Source: Nitzschia sp. pyKryTriq1 (lineage: Eukaryota; Bacillariophyta; Bacillariophyceae; Bacillariales; Bacillariaceae). Taken from it: a stretch of DNA of 64,000 nt. Of the stretch, positions 9,649-20,288 are shown one piece after another. How positions within the stretch are numbered: position 1 is the stretch's first letter; each line of letters begins with the position of its first letter. The position numbers and the translations under genes were made by a program. The stretch lies in contig OY101127.1 in NCBI GenBank assembly GCA_956465555.1, positions 124,001 to 188,000 of the forward strand. The letters run 5' to 3'. The notes beneath the pieces are model-generated. The model saw only the letters and a program-made list of their open reading frames with translations. It ran no database searches and was not told the origin of the DNA.

Positions 9649-12600
9649 TTACATTTTCGGTCGAGCAGCAGCAGCAGCAGCATCGACAAGACGAATCATG
9701 TCGTTTTGAAAGTTCACAACGCGTCCAATGCCCCGAGGTTGATCGTCACGGAGAGATCGCTCCAATCGGTGATGCTGGTCGACCGATTGGAGAAAGTGCG
9801 CGAGGAATCGGTCAGCAAGTTCACGACTTTCATCCAAACAAAACAAGTTAATGTCGACATGCTCCAGACCATCCCATACCATGACCAAACTTCCTTGTTC
9901 AAAAACAGTAGTAACCACGGCGCCATTTCCAACATCATCATCATGGGAGAATAATAACAATTGTTCGGACTTTTCCTTTTTCGCATCGTAATATGCCATG
10001 CTTTTCATTGTCTCCATCAATGCAGAGATGAGTTCATCCATGGATGGCATGATGGAAGCTGATACTTCATCTGTAGTACTCTTTTCCAATTGAAAGAGAG
10101 TTTGTCTTCCAAGAGGACGTTGTTCGGCCATTTGCTTTTGATTGGGTCCGTAATCGTAGTCCTCCGGACGGAAGGAACGCTCTTCCAACAAAAGATCGGT
10201 AGGAGTATGAAGTCGACCACCCTCGAGCAGTGTGAGCTCGATATCCGTTTGTGGAAGACGCTTTTGCAATCTATTTTTCATTTCCGAGATTGAATTAACG
10301 GCCGTTGGATCGTCAACTGTAAGGACTCTCCATCCCAAGTACTCTTGTTGGCTAGTGGAGCCCTGAAAGCTAATCTCTGCCATTGTAGTGACTGTTGTGT
10401 GTACCAACTTTCGAAAGAGATCCATGAATCGTTTGCGCTTTGGATCACTTTGAACGTCGTATGGCATAGCAACGACGTAATGATCTTCGAGAAATTCTTC
10501 GCGATGCTCGGGAACTGCCCAGACACTAGCAAGTATTTGGATCATGGAGAGAGGCGTGGCCAAGTCGATGAAAAGGCCGTCGAGCGTCAAGTCTTCGTCT
10601 TCATTGGACAAGGCCTCGAAATGTCTGATGAGATTCCTCTCGCAGTCGTACATTGGTTCAAAGTCGTAGGTACCATTGTTAAAGTAGGGAATACCGGGAC
10701 AGGCATAAATGGGAATCACAATGCCCACATGAGGATGCTTGCTCAACACCTCAAGGGACAAACAAGCCTCTTCCTCGCGACCACAAACAACAGCGACTAC
10801 CAAGTCTTCGGAGTCAGCCAGAAGATCCAATGATTCTTCAATGGCAACGGAAATGGCTTTGTTGGCGTCCAATGTCTTGCTAGACAAATCGGCTGCTGTA
10901 CAGTTGCGCTTTTGAGAAAACTGGACTCCAATTTCCTCCTTGTCTTGCTCCCAAGTACTACTACCATGCATTCCACCCACCACGACACGGTATGAGGACG
11001 TTGTTTGACTTTCGAGCGCTTCTACGAGAGCAGCACGGACACTTTCCATCTTGGAAAACGCGCCCCAGAAGTGCAGATCAAATCCGACGTACTTTAGCTC
11101 GGGCCACACACGAGCAACGACATAGCCTTCCTTCATGACGATTTGAATGGTCGAATTTCCTTGTTGTGTTTGTTGTTGTTGGGTACGTTGAGGCGAAACG
11201 GGAGTAAGGCCTTGGGCTTGAAGGACTTGATAGATCATACTTTCCAAATCTTGATCGATTCCTTTGGAACAATGCTCCGCTTCTAGCACCATCAGAATCC
11301 CCGCTTGGCGACCGTACTCCGTAGTGATCATGTCGATAGCGTCTTCTTTGCACTTTCCTTGAGCGATCGGATCGACTTTTATATAATCATGAATGTATCG
11401 GAATCGATCGCTTGGTTCTCCGACCTTATTGTCAATCAAAAACATGTCCACTTGGTGATCGTACATGGGAGATGTCAGGAAATCGACTGTATTGCTGCTG
11501 ACCGTATGGACTTGGACGCAGACTTTGGGAGATCCATAGAAGATATGGACCGTATGGTCAAAATGCCGAGCCATCTTGTCAATGTACAGTTCATTCTCGA
11601 GCATGACCCCTTCGGGTTTGAGCAACATGGAAATGACGTCCAACACATCGTGTTTACCCGTCACGTGCAATGACACTACCGTTTCGGAGAGATCGACCAA
11701 GAGCAAGTCAAAGGAGCCCCAGTAGTCTCGAGGCAAGAGTGGAAGTGTTTTTGTGGCATCTCCATACCTAAAGAAGATAAAAGAGCAAGGTAAGGCATTG
11801 AAGGAAGGACAACACCGCACAGCCTGTAGTACTGTACGACGTTACTCATGGATACTTGGTACGTACCACCATTCGACACGCGGATCGTCATAGTGCGGCT
11901 GCGTCTTGAAATGCTGAAAGGATTTTCGTGTCACAGTCTGATCCAATTCCAATCCTACTACCTTTTCTAACTGTGGATACTTAAGAATTTCATGAAGCAG
12001 CATGGCATCCCCTGATCCTAAAAAGATGACTCGTTTGATGGATTTCATGTATTGCGCCGGGAAATGGACAAAGAACTCATGGTAGTGTGGTCGATAGCTC
12101 GAACAAATCTGTAACACGCCATCCAAGTGAAGACAGGTATCATCGTCGTCTTCTCGATATTGCCATAGCATTTCTTGATAGTTGGATCGTTCTTTCTCAA
12201 ACTCTTGGTAGGAGAAAAAGTCCGTGAGCTCGGAACTCTCACAGTCCGGATTATTGTACGCCAAATGGTCCAACTCGACTTGAAAGTCTGTGTAGTGATC
12301 GTTCCAATGGTCCAGATTCCGACAAACACGTTCTGGATGCTTGTGGATATCATCACCATTGGTGTTGTTTTGTTCGAGGATGAGATGGTGAATATGAAAA
12401 ACGGCACGCTTCAATGCCATAGAGTAGGCCTCGTGAAATTCCCAAATATCTTCCCATTCTTCTGGTTTGATATCATAGTCTTGGTGATTGACACCTGCAA
12501 CTTCAATATTCTTGAGTCGATGTAGTGCTTCAATCCGAGATCGAAAGATCGCATCCATAAACTTATACATTTCGACATCATGATCTTCATCAAATGTCAC

Positions 12601-14155
12601 TTCAACCTCCATCTCGCCATTATCCTTTTCCTTTTCGCTCAATCGAAATCTCATGTCCAATCCATTCAGGGTGAGTTCCATTGTTTCTCCAGTCTCCTCA
12701 TCGATAAACGGGACCCTCATTTGCGTCTCGAGAATGCTCCATGTTTGTGGAAGGGCTTCAATGATTCCGTGATCGCGAAAGATTTCTAAACAATAATAAA
12801 TATGGATTGAGAACAATGGGAGAGATAGATGTGTGAGTAGATGATATGGTGATGCCGACAATGCATGAAATGAATGCATATTCCGAAAGTAACAAAAGAA
12901 ATGAAAGAAAACTGATACCGCACCGGTAGGACTCACCAGGTGTAGTAGTAGTAGTCAAAATATCCTCTTCTTCTTCGTCCTCATGATCATTCTTCTTCTG
13001 GCTACAATATTCGCCAGCACATTCCGTGTAGTAACTTGTATGAAGTTGTTCTCCGGGAGCAATGTCTCGTCGAGCGACCATTTGAGCAGAATACCTCGTC
13101 TTTCCTTTTTCTCCTGGTGACTGCTGTTCCTGCTGTTCCTCGTCTACTCGTATCAATTGAATATCAACATTATGGTAACGTCCACTCCGATGAGTATACA
13201 TATCCTTGAGCGGTATCATCCGATCCGCATTGTATCCATGTTGTTGGACCCACATGGCAGCTTGAATGCCACGTTGTTGCTTCCTCCTTTCCCTAATGCG
13301 TTCTGGACTGTCTTGAATTATTTCATCAACGCCTTCGTCGTCGTCTTCGTCGTCGTCCACGTAGTCGTCCACGTAGTCGTCAATAAGACCTATATCCGCA
13401 CCACACAAGACCTTCCAATCCCAAAAGACATAATTGACCGGATGTTCCATCAATTCAATGAGAAACTGCTCCCCACCCAATATTTCGAGGAATAATCCCT
13501 TGGCGGCCGGAGAGTATTGACTCGGAAGTTTGTTCTTTTGGTGGGGCAGCAAGTAGGAGGATCGAAGATGCGATAGATAGGGTGCAAAGAATGACGACGA
13601 CGACGAAGCATCGTCATCATCATCGTCATCGTCATCGTCATCGGAACCCTTCTCTTCTTCCGCTTTTTCTTCTTCTTTTTGCAATTCATCCCATAGAGCT
13701 CTTGCCGTACCACAGTCAAAATGTGCTTCATCAGTAGCAGTATTACTACTACTAGTAGGACTAGTAGTAGCGACAATCATGGCGCTCTCAGGAATCGTCG
13801 CCAAGACGGAACCTTGGGGAATGAACGATTTTGCAAACACGCCTCGCTGGACAACATTCTTTTCAATTTCATTGTTTCTGTCGCCCCATACAATTCGTTG
13901 TTTGGTAAAATCAAAAGACGCGCCTTCTTGTGAAAGTAGCCACTTGAAAAGAGGTTGTTGTTGTTGTTGTTGTTGTTGCTCTTCTTCTTCAGCAGCAGCA
14001 GCAGCAGCAGCAGCATTTTGGCAAGAGTCCTCGTTGTCGGCTGCCAGCACGACCAGCGATGAAGACGACGACGAAGACGCCAGAAAGAACAACGCCACGG
14101 CTAGTGCGTGTAATACGTGGTGTCGTTTCCAAAACGAAAACGCCGGCCCAAACAT
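9649..14155 (-). CDS. SET - aminopropyltransferase - AdoMetDC-like fusion protein (paralogue B)
   Basis: Three exons: 14155-12937, 12785-11867 and 11767-9649. The introns are GTGAGT...TTTAG (phase 1, same position as in paralogue A) and GTACGT...TTTAG (phase 2, inside the aminopropyltransferase domain, absent from A). The product has 1,418 residues. I chose the second in-frame ATG (MFGPAFSFWK) because it leads directly into a hydrophobic signal peptide; an ATG 13 codons upstream is possible. The SET domain spans ~100-430 (GVFAKSFIPQGSVLATIP; DMYTHRSGRYHNV; ARRDIAPGEQLHTSYY). The aminopropyltransferase core spans ~625-810: LDGVLQICSSYRPHYHEF, GSGDAM ~663, VDLSE ~737. The AdoMetDC-like part (~865-985) keeps WPE at 934-936 but has Gly, Arg and Trp at the Ser/His/Cys positions. 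The C-terminal ~430 residues are shared with A and end with a second AdoMetDC-like half (VMVWDGLEHVDINLFC) and RDDQPRGIGRVV. A and B are clearly homologous throughout but well diverged, so the tandem duplication is old. Confidence 0.88.
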
Positions 14156-15543
14156 CCTATTTTCATATGTGCACAGTGTTATAACAATCCACAAACGTCT
14201 TCTTCTTGTTGTTGTGCTCTTGGTTTTGCTCTTGTTGTGTTGTTGTGTTGTTGTTTTTCTTTTGGAAGGGAGAGAGGGGGGGGTCGTTGCGTTTTCCTGC
14301 GAATAGAAGGGTATGCTGATGCTATGATGATTGCAAATAATAATAATGTTGTTGTTGTGCCAACATGAAATAAGATAATATATTATATTCTGTACATGAT
14401 GTACAATAAGAGTTCGCGGTGCACCTCGCGAAATAAAAATTTAATAGTTATTTTGGCGGTTCAACGGATCGGACACAATAACATGACATGACATGACATG
14501 CATTCGTGCCTTTGATCGTGATCGCGCATCTCTATGATGGATTCTTGATGATTCCTTCGATCGAGTCAGTCGATTTTGTCGACGATGACGTCATTGTTGT
14601 CTGTCCTTCATTCCATTCTGCCTTCACAATAACATTCGTTCATCATCGATGCACAGTCTTGACCTTGGCCAACTGCAACAGTTCCAAAGTCAATACTCGC
14701 GCGTTCGACCTTGACCAGTCCTTGCGATGACAAAGCCGGCAACCAGTTTGAAGTTTGGGCCCCCATTTCAACCATGAATTAATCGCGACAGGGCGATCCA
14801 GGAGGCAGGAAGAGGGCAAAATACTTTCGAGTGTCTTCGCTAGCTCTTTAGGTCGCTCATTTTCACACACTGTTCGTGAAGTTGGAGAATCAGAGGTGGA
14901 AGAGAGTAATCTTGAAAAGACTTTCTATCGAGCCCATCCATGTCGGAGGGTAGATTGTGGCAAACGCCTATTAGTAGTAGCGACGGAACATTGTGGTGCA
15001 GCGGATGTGTACGTAGCTGTTGTACTGTACTGTGGAGGTACTGGCGCGATCACTCTCTACAGTAGTAGAGGCAAGGCCCGCAGTCGTGTACCGGTGCGAG
15101 GTACATGATCGTGGAAAGAAGAGTTCGAGCTCGATTTCTTGTACTTATCAGGTACTACAGTAGTACCGATGTAGAAATAGTGGGTTATGAGCCTACTATT
15201 TGGGCGTAGTAAATAGGTGGATTTTTGATGAACTGTAAGTTCTTTAGTTTTATAATATTGTGAGCTTGTTTGCTCATCATCTACTTGTACATTTCTTATT
15301 TTCTCTTTCGAGAGTTCGGGTTTCTAAGGGTAGCTTTGGAGCTCTTTTACCATCTTAGAAACCCTCAGAGTTTTGGATACTAGATTCCTCGTAAAATGAG
15401 GAATCGATCTCTCGTAGTTTTCAGACGTGCTTGCGCTGACTTGGCGAAATATTAATCTTGCATGACTTTCACATGGTTGACCAGATGAATCTATTTCATG
15501 TGGTATGAATCTCATTTTGTGTGCTGAGCTATTTTCGGTGCCT
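14156..15543. other. Intergenic spacer upstream of fusion gene B
   Basis: No supported gene. It contains (TTG)n/(TTGTTG) sequence at 14200-14260, ACATG repeats at 14480-14500, and a TGACGTCATTGT element at 14586-14597. A plus-strand ORF at 14755-15108 and a minus ORF at 14643-14870 have no recognisable domain and no coding-like bias that I can argue for. Confidence 0.45.
14586..14597 (+). promoter_or_regulatory. CRE-type palindrome TGACGTCATTGT
   Basis: The same 12-mer occurs at 23054 and 46440. TGACGTCA is the bZIP/ATF-CREB binding palindrome; its half sites TGACGT and ACGTCA are the CO2/cAMP-responsive elements described in Phaeodactylum. This copy lies 430 bp upstream of the start of fusion gene B. 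Function is inferred. Confidence 0.35.
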
Positions 15544-15793
15544 GTTTGGCAGTTGTAGTCTAGTACATAGACTTGTAGTTTCTGTTGAGTCTTTGCAACG
15601 GACGGGGGCCAGTCGTACGTCGCGCGTCTCACACGCACCCGAGTCATTACAGGCCGACCACGTCATCGACTGGTCGTGGCTAGGGCGTCTGCGCATGCAC
15701 GGCGCGCACTAGCGTGGAAGATCCTTCAGGACATTATCTACCGACGACGGGCAGACAATGGTCGTACGAGTCGTGTAAACCGTGTGTATTGCA
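15544..15793 (+). repeat. 250-bp dispersed repeat, copy 1
   Basis: Runs from GTTTGGCAGTTG to GTGTGTATTGCA. A copy of the same length with very few differences is at 43002-43251, and a more diverged inverted copy is at 56536-56788. It is GC-rich with many CG dinucleotides and several ACGTC/GACGT motifs, unlike its AT-richer flanks. I see no terminal inverted repeats or target duplications that would classify it. A minus-strand open frame runs through copies 1 and 2 (MTRVRVRRATYDWPP...). Confidence 0.8.
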
Positions 15794-16004
15794 CACCGCC
15801 CAATTAGAAATAAACATAACAAATGAGGGACGTGCGACGGACGTGCGTGGCGCACGTGTGGCCAGTTACCGGTACGAGTTTATTTTTCACGACTCCGACA
15901 TCACGTAGGCCTGGTACAAAACCAACTAAGCACTAAATAAGAACCCTTTGTAACTAAGTTAGCACCCTTTTTGTAGTCGTAAAATCGAAAAAAATGAAGC
16001 ACAA

Positions 16005-16096
16005 CATCAACAAGATCATCACCACATCATCAACAAGATCATCACCACATCATCAACAAGATCATCACCACATCATCAACAAGATCATCACCACAG
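16005..16096. repeat. 23-bp tandem repeat, four copies
   Basis: Four head-to-tail copies of a unit beginning CATCAACAAGATCATCACCA, perfect except for the final base. No spacers and no conserved dyad, so this is a minisatellite and not a CRISPR array. Confidence 0.9.
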
Positions 16097-16543
16097 GGGC
16101 ATGTCCGAAAAGTCGACTGCTTCAGTGCCTCGTGTCTCTCTTTGTTTCGCCGACAGCATGATGACTGATCGATCCAAGACGAAGCGGTGACTACTACTAC
16201 CACGTGTACCCCAAAGTGTACCATTTGTCATGGCAGGGCGCGTTGGATTCGCGAAGATCCCGCACCGCAGCTGCAAGTAGCTCGTTCGTAACCACCATTG
16301 CACGGATTTTTGACTTTTTTTCGACGAATGCCTTCTAAGATGTATGTTTAGATGAAATGTTCAATAATAGTCAAAAAGTACTCGCTAGAGAAGTAGTGGA
16401 TGCTATGCTTCTATCACACCATCGTCGGTGGGAGTTTGTTGTCATTGTCGTGATGGCGATCGCGGAAGAAATTCTTTCATCACGATGGCGCGGCAGGACT
16501 CGTGTTCGTGATTCGGGCGTTTGTACCAGGGCTACATGGACCT

Positions 16544-16678
16544 ACGTCATGCCAGAACGCTGGAAAATAAACTCGTATGATACGTGCAGTACGTACTACT
16601 GTACGTACTGTATGCTACCAGAGCACGCCGCGCAGGCATTCGCTGCGGCAACACTTACGTCACTCGTTCTCTACGTCA
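16544..16678 (+). promoter_or_regulatory. Cluster of three ACGTCA motifs upstream of bestrophin
   Basis: ACGTCA occurs at 16544-16549, 16657-16662 and 16673-16678, each preceded by T (TACGTCA or TTACGTCA), about 400-535 bp before the bestrophin ATG. In Phaeodactylum ACGTCA is one of the CO2/cAMP-responsive half sites. Thylakoid bestrophins are carbon-concentrating components, so co-regulation by CO2 is plausible, but distance and spacing are not those of the known promoter. Confidence 0.3.
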
Positions 16679-17078
16679 TCCAATGAAATCAAGAGCTACG
16701 GTGCCGGTGGTACCGTTATACATACATAGTGCGAACGAAGGGAACCGCCAGTATTGCGATCTTTCGACCTCTCGTGTGGATTATTTTGATTGCCGATGAG
16801 CCGATACTAGAGATGCACATCATGCATGCATGTTGATTGATTGATTGATTGGGGTCTCTTATATTTATTTTGTCTCTTGACCGTTTTGTCGTTGTATGGT
16901 TTGTGGTCTTGCTCTGCTTCTCCTACTACAGTACCCGGTACAGTAAACAGTATACAGCATTATTATTCGTCTACTCCCTATCGACAGTATAATACTATAT
17001 AGCAAGTTCGTATACAAATAAGAGACAACATCTGATACCGGTACGACCACCGACCTCCTCACCATCACCATCACCATC

Positions 17079-19313
17079 ATGAAGAAGTATATGTTCCAAC
17101 GACTAATACTACCGGTAGAAGCCAACGCATCATCATCACCTACTGTTATCATTCTGACAGTGTTGTTGTTGTTGTTGCTGCTGCTCTCGGGCGGTGCTGC
17201 TTTCGAGAGTAAGAATGCGAATCATCATCATCATCGTCATTATTATTATTATGGAGTTTCGTCCTTTGTACCCGCTGCTCCTTCTCGAGTGGTGTTGGAT
17301 CCAACAAAACTAAAAAGAACAGCACCAACAGCAACAGCAACAGCAACAGCAACATCAGCATCAGCAACAGCCACCCAGTTGTTTTTATTTGGCGACAACA
17401 ACAAGAGCAATAACGAACAACAAAACAACAACAACCACAACCACAACGATGATGATGATAATAACAAGAATACTAGAAAACCCGAAGGGATCTCCAAAAT
17501 GCAATACAAACTCGAGAAATTGGCTCAAAAACAAGTCCCGGACAAACAAGTCGAAGAACTCTTGCTCAATTATGGAGAAAAGTCTCGACAATATCGACGC
17601 GATGTCTTTACGTCGGCCGATTGGATTCGGACCCGACGTCCCGATCGATTCGTCGACAATCTCTTGACGATTTTCAGTTCCGGATTGATTCGTCAAATCA
17701 GTTTTGAAATCTACGTCTTGGCCGCATTGAGTGCGCTGGTCGTCTTGTACAATGATTTGTTTGTGGAAGGATTTGTCGACTTTTCCGGACTTCATAAATA
17801 TGGACCAATCTTTGGTAATCCACTACCCGCCATGCAACTTCCCATGCTTCCCTTTACACTTTCCACTGCCGCTCTTGGTCTACTATTGACCTTTCGGACC
17901 AATGTCAGTTATGCAAGATGGAATGAAGCACGGACGGCATGGGGTGCTGTCATTAATGATAGTCGATCCATTGTACGGATGGGTTGTATTTGGGCCCGTT
18001 CGTACAATAATATTGACGATGCGTCCCTCCAACGATTGGGAGAAGCCGTATGTTCCTTCAGTCGGACCCTTATGAATCGGACCTTGCCCCCTCAAGAAGA
18101 TGGAGAAAGGTTTCGACAATATACCTTTACGACATTGACCGATCAATACTATGCTCAAGTCTTGAGAGATTCCAAACATCGACCTACCGCTGCCTTGGCC
18201 GAAATTACTCAAATCATGGTCGACTTTCAGCTCAATCCGATTCATCAAGTCGAGGTGGAACGGGTCGTGACGGGATTGTGCGATGCCATGGGAGCCAGTG
18301 AACGGATCTTTACGTCTCCCGTACCCACCTTTTATACTCGTCATACCGCTCGATTCCTTGCCATTTGGCTATTTACCCTCCCATTGGGATTGTATGCACC
18401 CTTTGCATCGACATGGAATCATTTTGCCATGATTCCAGCGACAGTCGCTTTGGGACTCTTCCTTTTGGGCATTGAACGATTGGCGACCGAAATGGAAGAA
18501 CCCTTTTCCATTCTGCCCATGGAGAAAATGTGTGAGGGAAGTATTCGCACACCCGTCATGGAACAAGTGCAACGAAGTATGATGGGGTCTTATAAACCCG
18601 TCACCATTGTCGAAGCCATGACCGTTTCTTCATCACCTCTCTATCCCGCTCCTGTCAAGTTTACAACTATTGAACAAGGACAACTACCAGCACCACCACC
18701 ACCAACACCACAACAGGCATCTGCTCAAGCCAGCATTGAGCCTCCTCAAACACCACCACCACCACCACCACTATCTTCAGTAGTACCCGAACGAATGCCA
18801 CAACCGCTGCCTCCCAGACCAACATCCTTCACCAGCATCCCCAACGGTTTATCCGATGCCGACATGGCCAAGCTGAGCCAATATTTCAACGATGTTCCGT
18901 TTCCCTCTACTCTTCCTGCTTCTTCGTCTTCGTCTTCGTCTGTCATCAATGGAGATCGCTCCAGCAGTTCGAATGAAAATTATATGACAAATAATGGACG
19001 TGGTGACCTGACAGTAGAGGAAATGAATCAACTCTGGGCCAGCAGCAGCGGCAGCACCAGCACCAGCAGTAGCAGTCATGCCCAATCGGAAGACAAAGAG
19101 CAATCATCTTCATCTTCATCACCATCATCATCATCATCCTATAATTATTATGGTGCTGGCGGATCGTACATGGACTCATTAAATGGGAGCAGCAGCAGCA
19201 GCAGCAGCAGTAGCCCTTCCAGAGCATCGCCAACATCGTACATGCCCAAAAAGTACAAGGGGACTTCTTCTGGAACGGGTCTACCGTCGTACTTTGACAG
19301 TTTCAATTCCTAA
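17079..19313 (+). CDS. Bestrophin-type anion channel, probably plastid/thylakoid
   Basis: A 744-residue single-exon protein. Residues ~25-45 form a signal peptide ([15 protein letters not shown]) followed by Phe, matching the diatom plastid A-F cleavage context; a basic/His-rich transit-like region and low-complexity Asn/Asp linker follow to ~residue 140. Residues ~160-500 are the bestrophin (RFP-TM, UPF0187) domain: DWIRTRRPDR, a first helix pair near FEIYVLAALSALVVLY, LLTFRTNVSYARWNEAR, the central helices, and IERLATEMEEPFS, the acidic Ca-clasp-like end of the fold. Bestrophins form pentameric Cl-/HCO3- channels; algal thylakoid forms supply bicarbonate to the pyrenoid or tune the proton-motive force. 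The C-terminal ~230 residues are Pro/Ser-rich low complexity and probably disordered. Three ACGTCA motifs lie upstream. Confidence 0.88.
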   Translation: MKKYMFQRLILPVEANASSSPTVIILTVLLLLLLLLSGGAAFESKNANHHHHRHYYYYGVSSFVPAAPSRVVLDPTKLKRTAPTATATATATSASATATQLFLFGDNNKSNNEQQNNNNHNHNDDDDNNKNTRKPEGISKMQYKLEKLAQKQVPDKQVEELLLNYGEKSRQYRRDVFTSADWIRTRRPDRFVDNLLTIFSSGLIRQISFEIYVLAALSALVVLYNDLFVEGFVDFSGLHKYGPIFGNPLPAMQLPMLPFTLSTAALGLLLTFRTNVSYARWNEARTAWGAVINDSRSIVRMGCIWARSYNNIDDASLQRLGEAVCSFSRTLMNRTLPPQEDGERFRQYTFTTLTDQYYAQVLRDSKHRPTAALAEITQIMVDFQLNPIHQVEVERVVTGLCDAMGASERIFTSPVPTFYTRHTARFLAIWLFTLPLGLYAPFASTWNHFAMIPATVALGLFLLGIERLATEMEEPFSILPMEKMCEGSIRTPVMEQVQRSMMGSYKPVTIVEAMTVSSSPLYPAPVKFTTIEQGQLPAPPPPTPQQASAQASIEPPQTPPPPPPLSSVVPERMPQPLPPRPTSFTSIPNGLSDADMAKLSQYFNDVPFPSTLPASSSSSSSVINGDRSSSSNENYMTNNGRGDLTVEEMNQLWASSSGSTSTSSSSHAQSEDKEQSSSSSSPSSSSSYNYYGAGGSYMDSLNGSSSSSSSSSPSRASPTSYMPKKYKGTSSGTGLPSYFDSFNS

Positions 19314-19320
19314 AGAGGCA

Positions 19321-19339
19321 GTGAGTGAGTGAGTGAGTA
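19321..19339. repeat. (GTGA)n microsatellite
   Basis: A short GTGAGTGAGT tract directly after the bestrophin stop codon, in its 3' UTR. A similar tract lies just after the stop of the gene ending at 53255. Confidence 0.8.
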
Positions 19340-19598
19340 AGTGTATCAGTGTGTCAGTGTGGATGAGCGACTTATCCTCTTTTGGCAAAAGTCAGGATAA
19401 CAAACAAGAATAACAAAACAACTGTCCACATACCAACAAACCACGCTCTCAGACGACGACCACGACGACGACGACGATAATCAGCCCCTCTAAGCTATGG
19501 TCAATATTAAAAACAAGCAATCAATCAATCAAGCTTTGTATTCTAGTAGTACTAGCGCTTCCTTATTATTACTCTGTGCAGGTGGTGTATTAGCATCA

Positions 19599-20288
19599 TC
19601 ATGCCAACACAGCATTCCGTACCAATGCCACCATCAAAAGGAGACTGTTGGATAAGGAAGTACTACTACTACGATGATTGTTGTTGCTGCTGTTGTCTTT
19701 CTTTGTTTTTCTTTCTTCCAGCACCATCATCTCTGCCGTATTGATATTCTTTTGCTGCGAAGAAGGTCGTAGTAGAGACCATGCCGAAGAGCTTCGGGGT
19801 GCTGGCAAAGAATCCTCCTCGGGGCGGTGTCTCTTTGGGGACTGAACCATTATTCCGTTGTCGTTTTCTTTCAGCAAGGAGGTCGTCTTTGATGGTGTTG
19901 GGATCGCCAGTACCGAGGTGGTGGTGGTGGTGGTGGTAGTGATTTCGTCATCCAGCAGCAACGAATGCTGCCAACAAGAATGATCGGCAAATGCCACATG
20001 CCCAGCAAGAACAAGAACAGACGAATCATGATCATCATTGACATTGTGTTCGTCGATCGAAAAGATAGATGGTGGTGGTGGTTCCAAATCATTATTGGTA
20101 TCCGTCATCATTCCTCGCAAACTTTGTGGTAGAAAAGCCCAATGCTGGGCGTGGTAGGGGCAGGAGGATGTCGGGGACGACGATGGGCCGCCTTGATGAT
20201 ATTCCACTATCGCTAGTATTGCGTTTTTACTCCAGGAGGGCCCGACTTGGGTTGAGAGTGGTGGTGGCTCGAGGATCATTAGAGGCAT
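19599..20288 (-). CDS. Hypothetical low-complexity protein
   Basis: 229 residues from the ATG at 20288 (MPLMILEPPPLSTQVGPSW). The frame stays open further upstream, but that part is translated from a TTGGTTGG/TTCGTTCG repeat and looks like 5' UTR. The protein has patches of ordinary composition (WSKNAILAIVEYHQGG; VLVLAGHVAFADHSCWQH) between a Thr run and Ser/Asn-rich stretches, and ends with a hydrophobic SNSLLLMVALVRNAVLA. I recognise no domain. Whether it is expressed is uncertain. Confidence 0.4.
   Translation of the reverse strand: MPLMILEPPPLSTQVGPSWSKNAILAIVEYHQGGPSSSPTSSCPYHAQHWAFLPQSLRGMMTDTNNDLEPPPPSIFSIDEHNVNDDHDSSVLVLAGHVAFADHSCWQHSLLLDDEITTTTTTTTSVLAIPTPSKTTSLLKENDNGIMVQSPKRHRPEEDSLPAPRSSSAWSLLRPSSQQKNINTAEMMVLEERKTKKDNSSNNNHRSSSTSLSNSLLLMVALVRNAVLA

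Larger units (their letters stand above)
15794..17078. other. Spacer upstream of bestrophin gene
   Basis: No supported gene. It holds a 23-bp tandem array (16005-16096), three ACGTCA motifs (16544-16678), several ACGTAC palindromes at 16590-16615, and TTGATTGATTGATTG at ~16832. The last part is the presumptive promoter and 5' UTR of the bestrophin gene, ending in a CAT/CAC triplet repeat before the ATG. Confidence 0.5.

Noticed and set aside
16005-16096. Regular repeats resembling a CRISPR array
   Set aside because: Units are directly adjacent with no unique spacers, and the DNA is eukaryotic; it is a minisatellite. The same applies to 42891-42958.
17883-18344. 153-residue minus ORF inside bestrophin
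   Set aside because: Antisense shadow of conserved transmembrane coding sequence.
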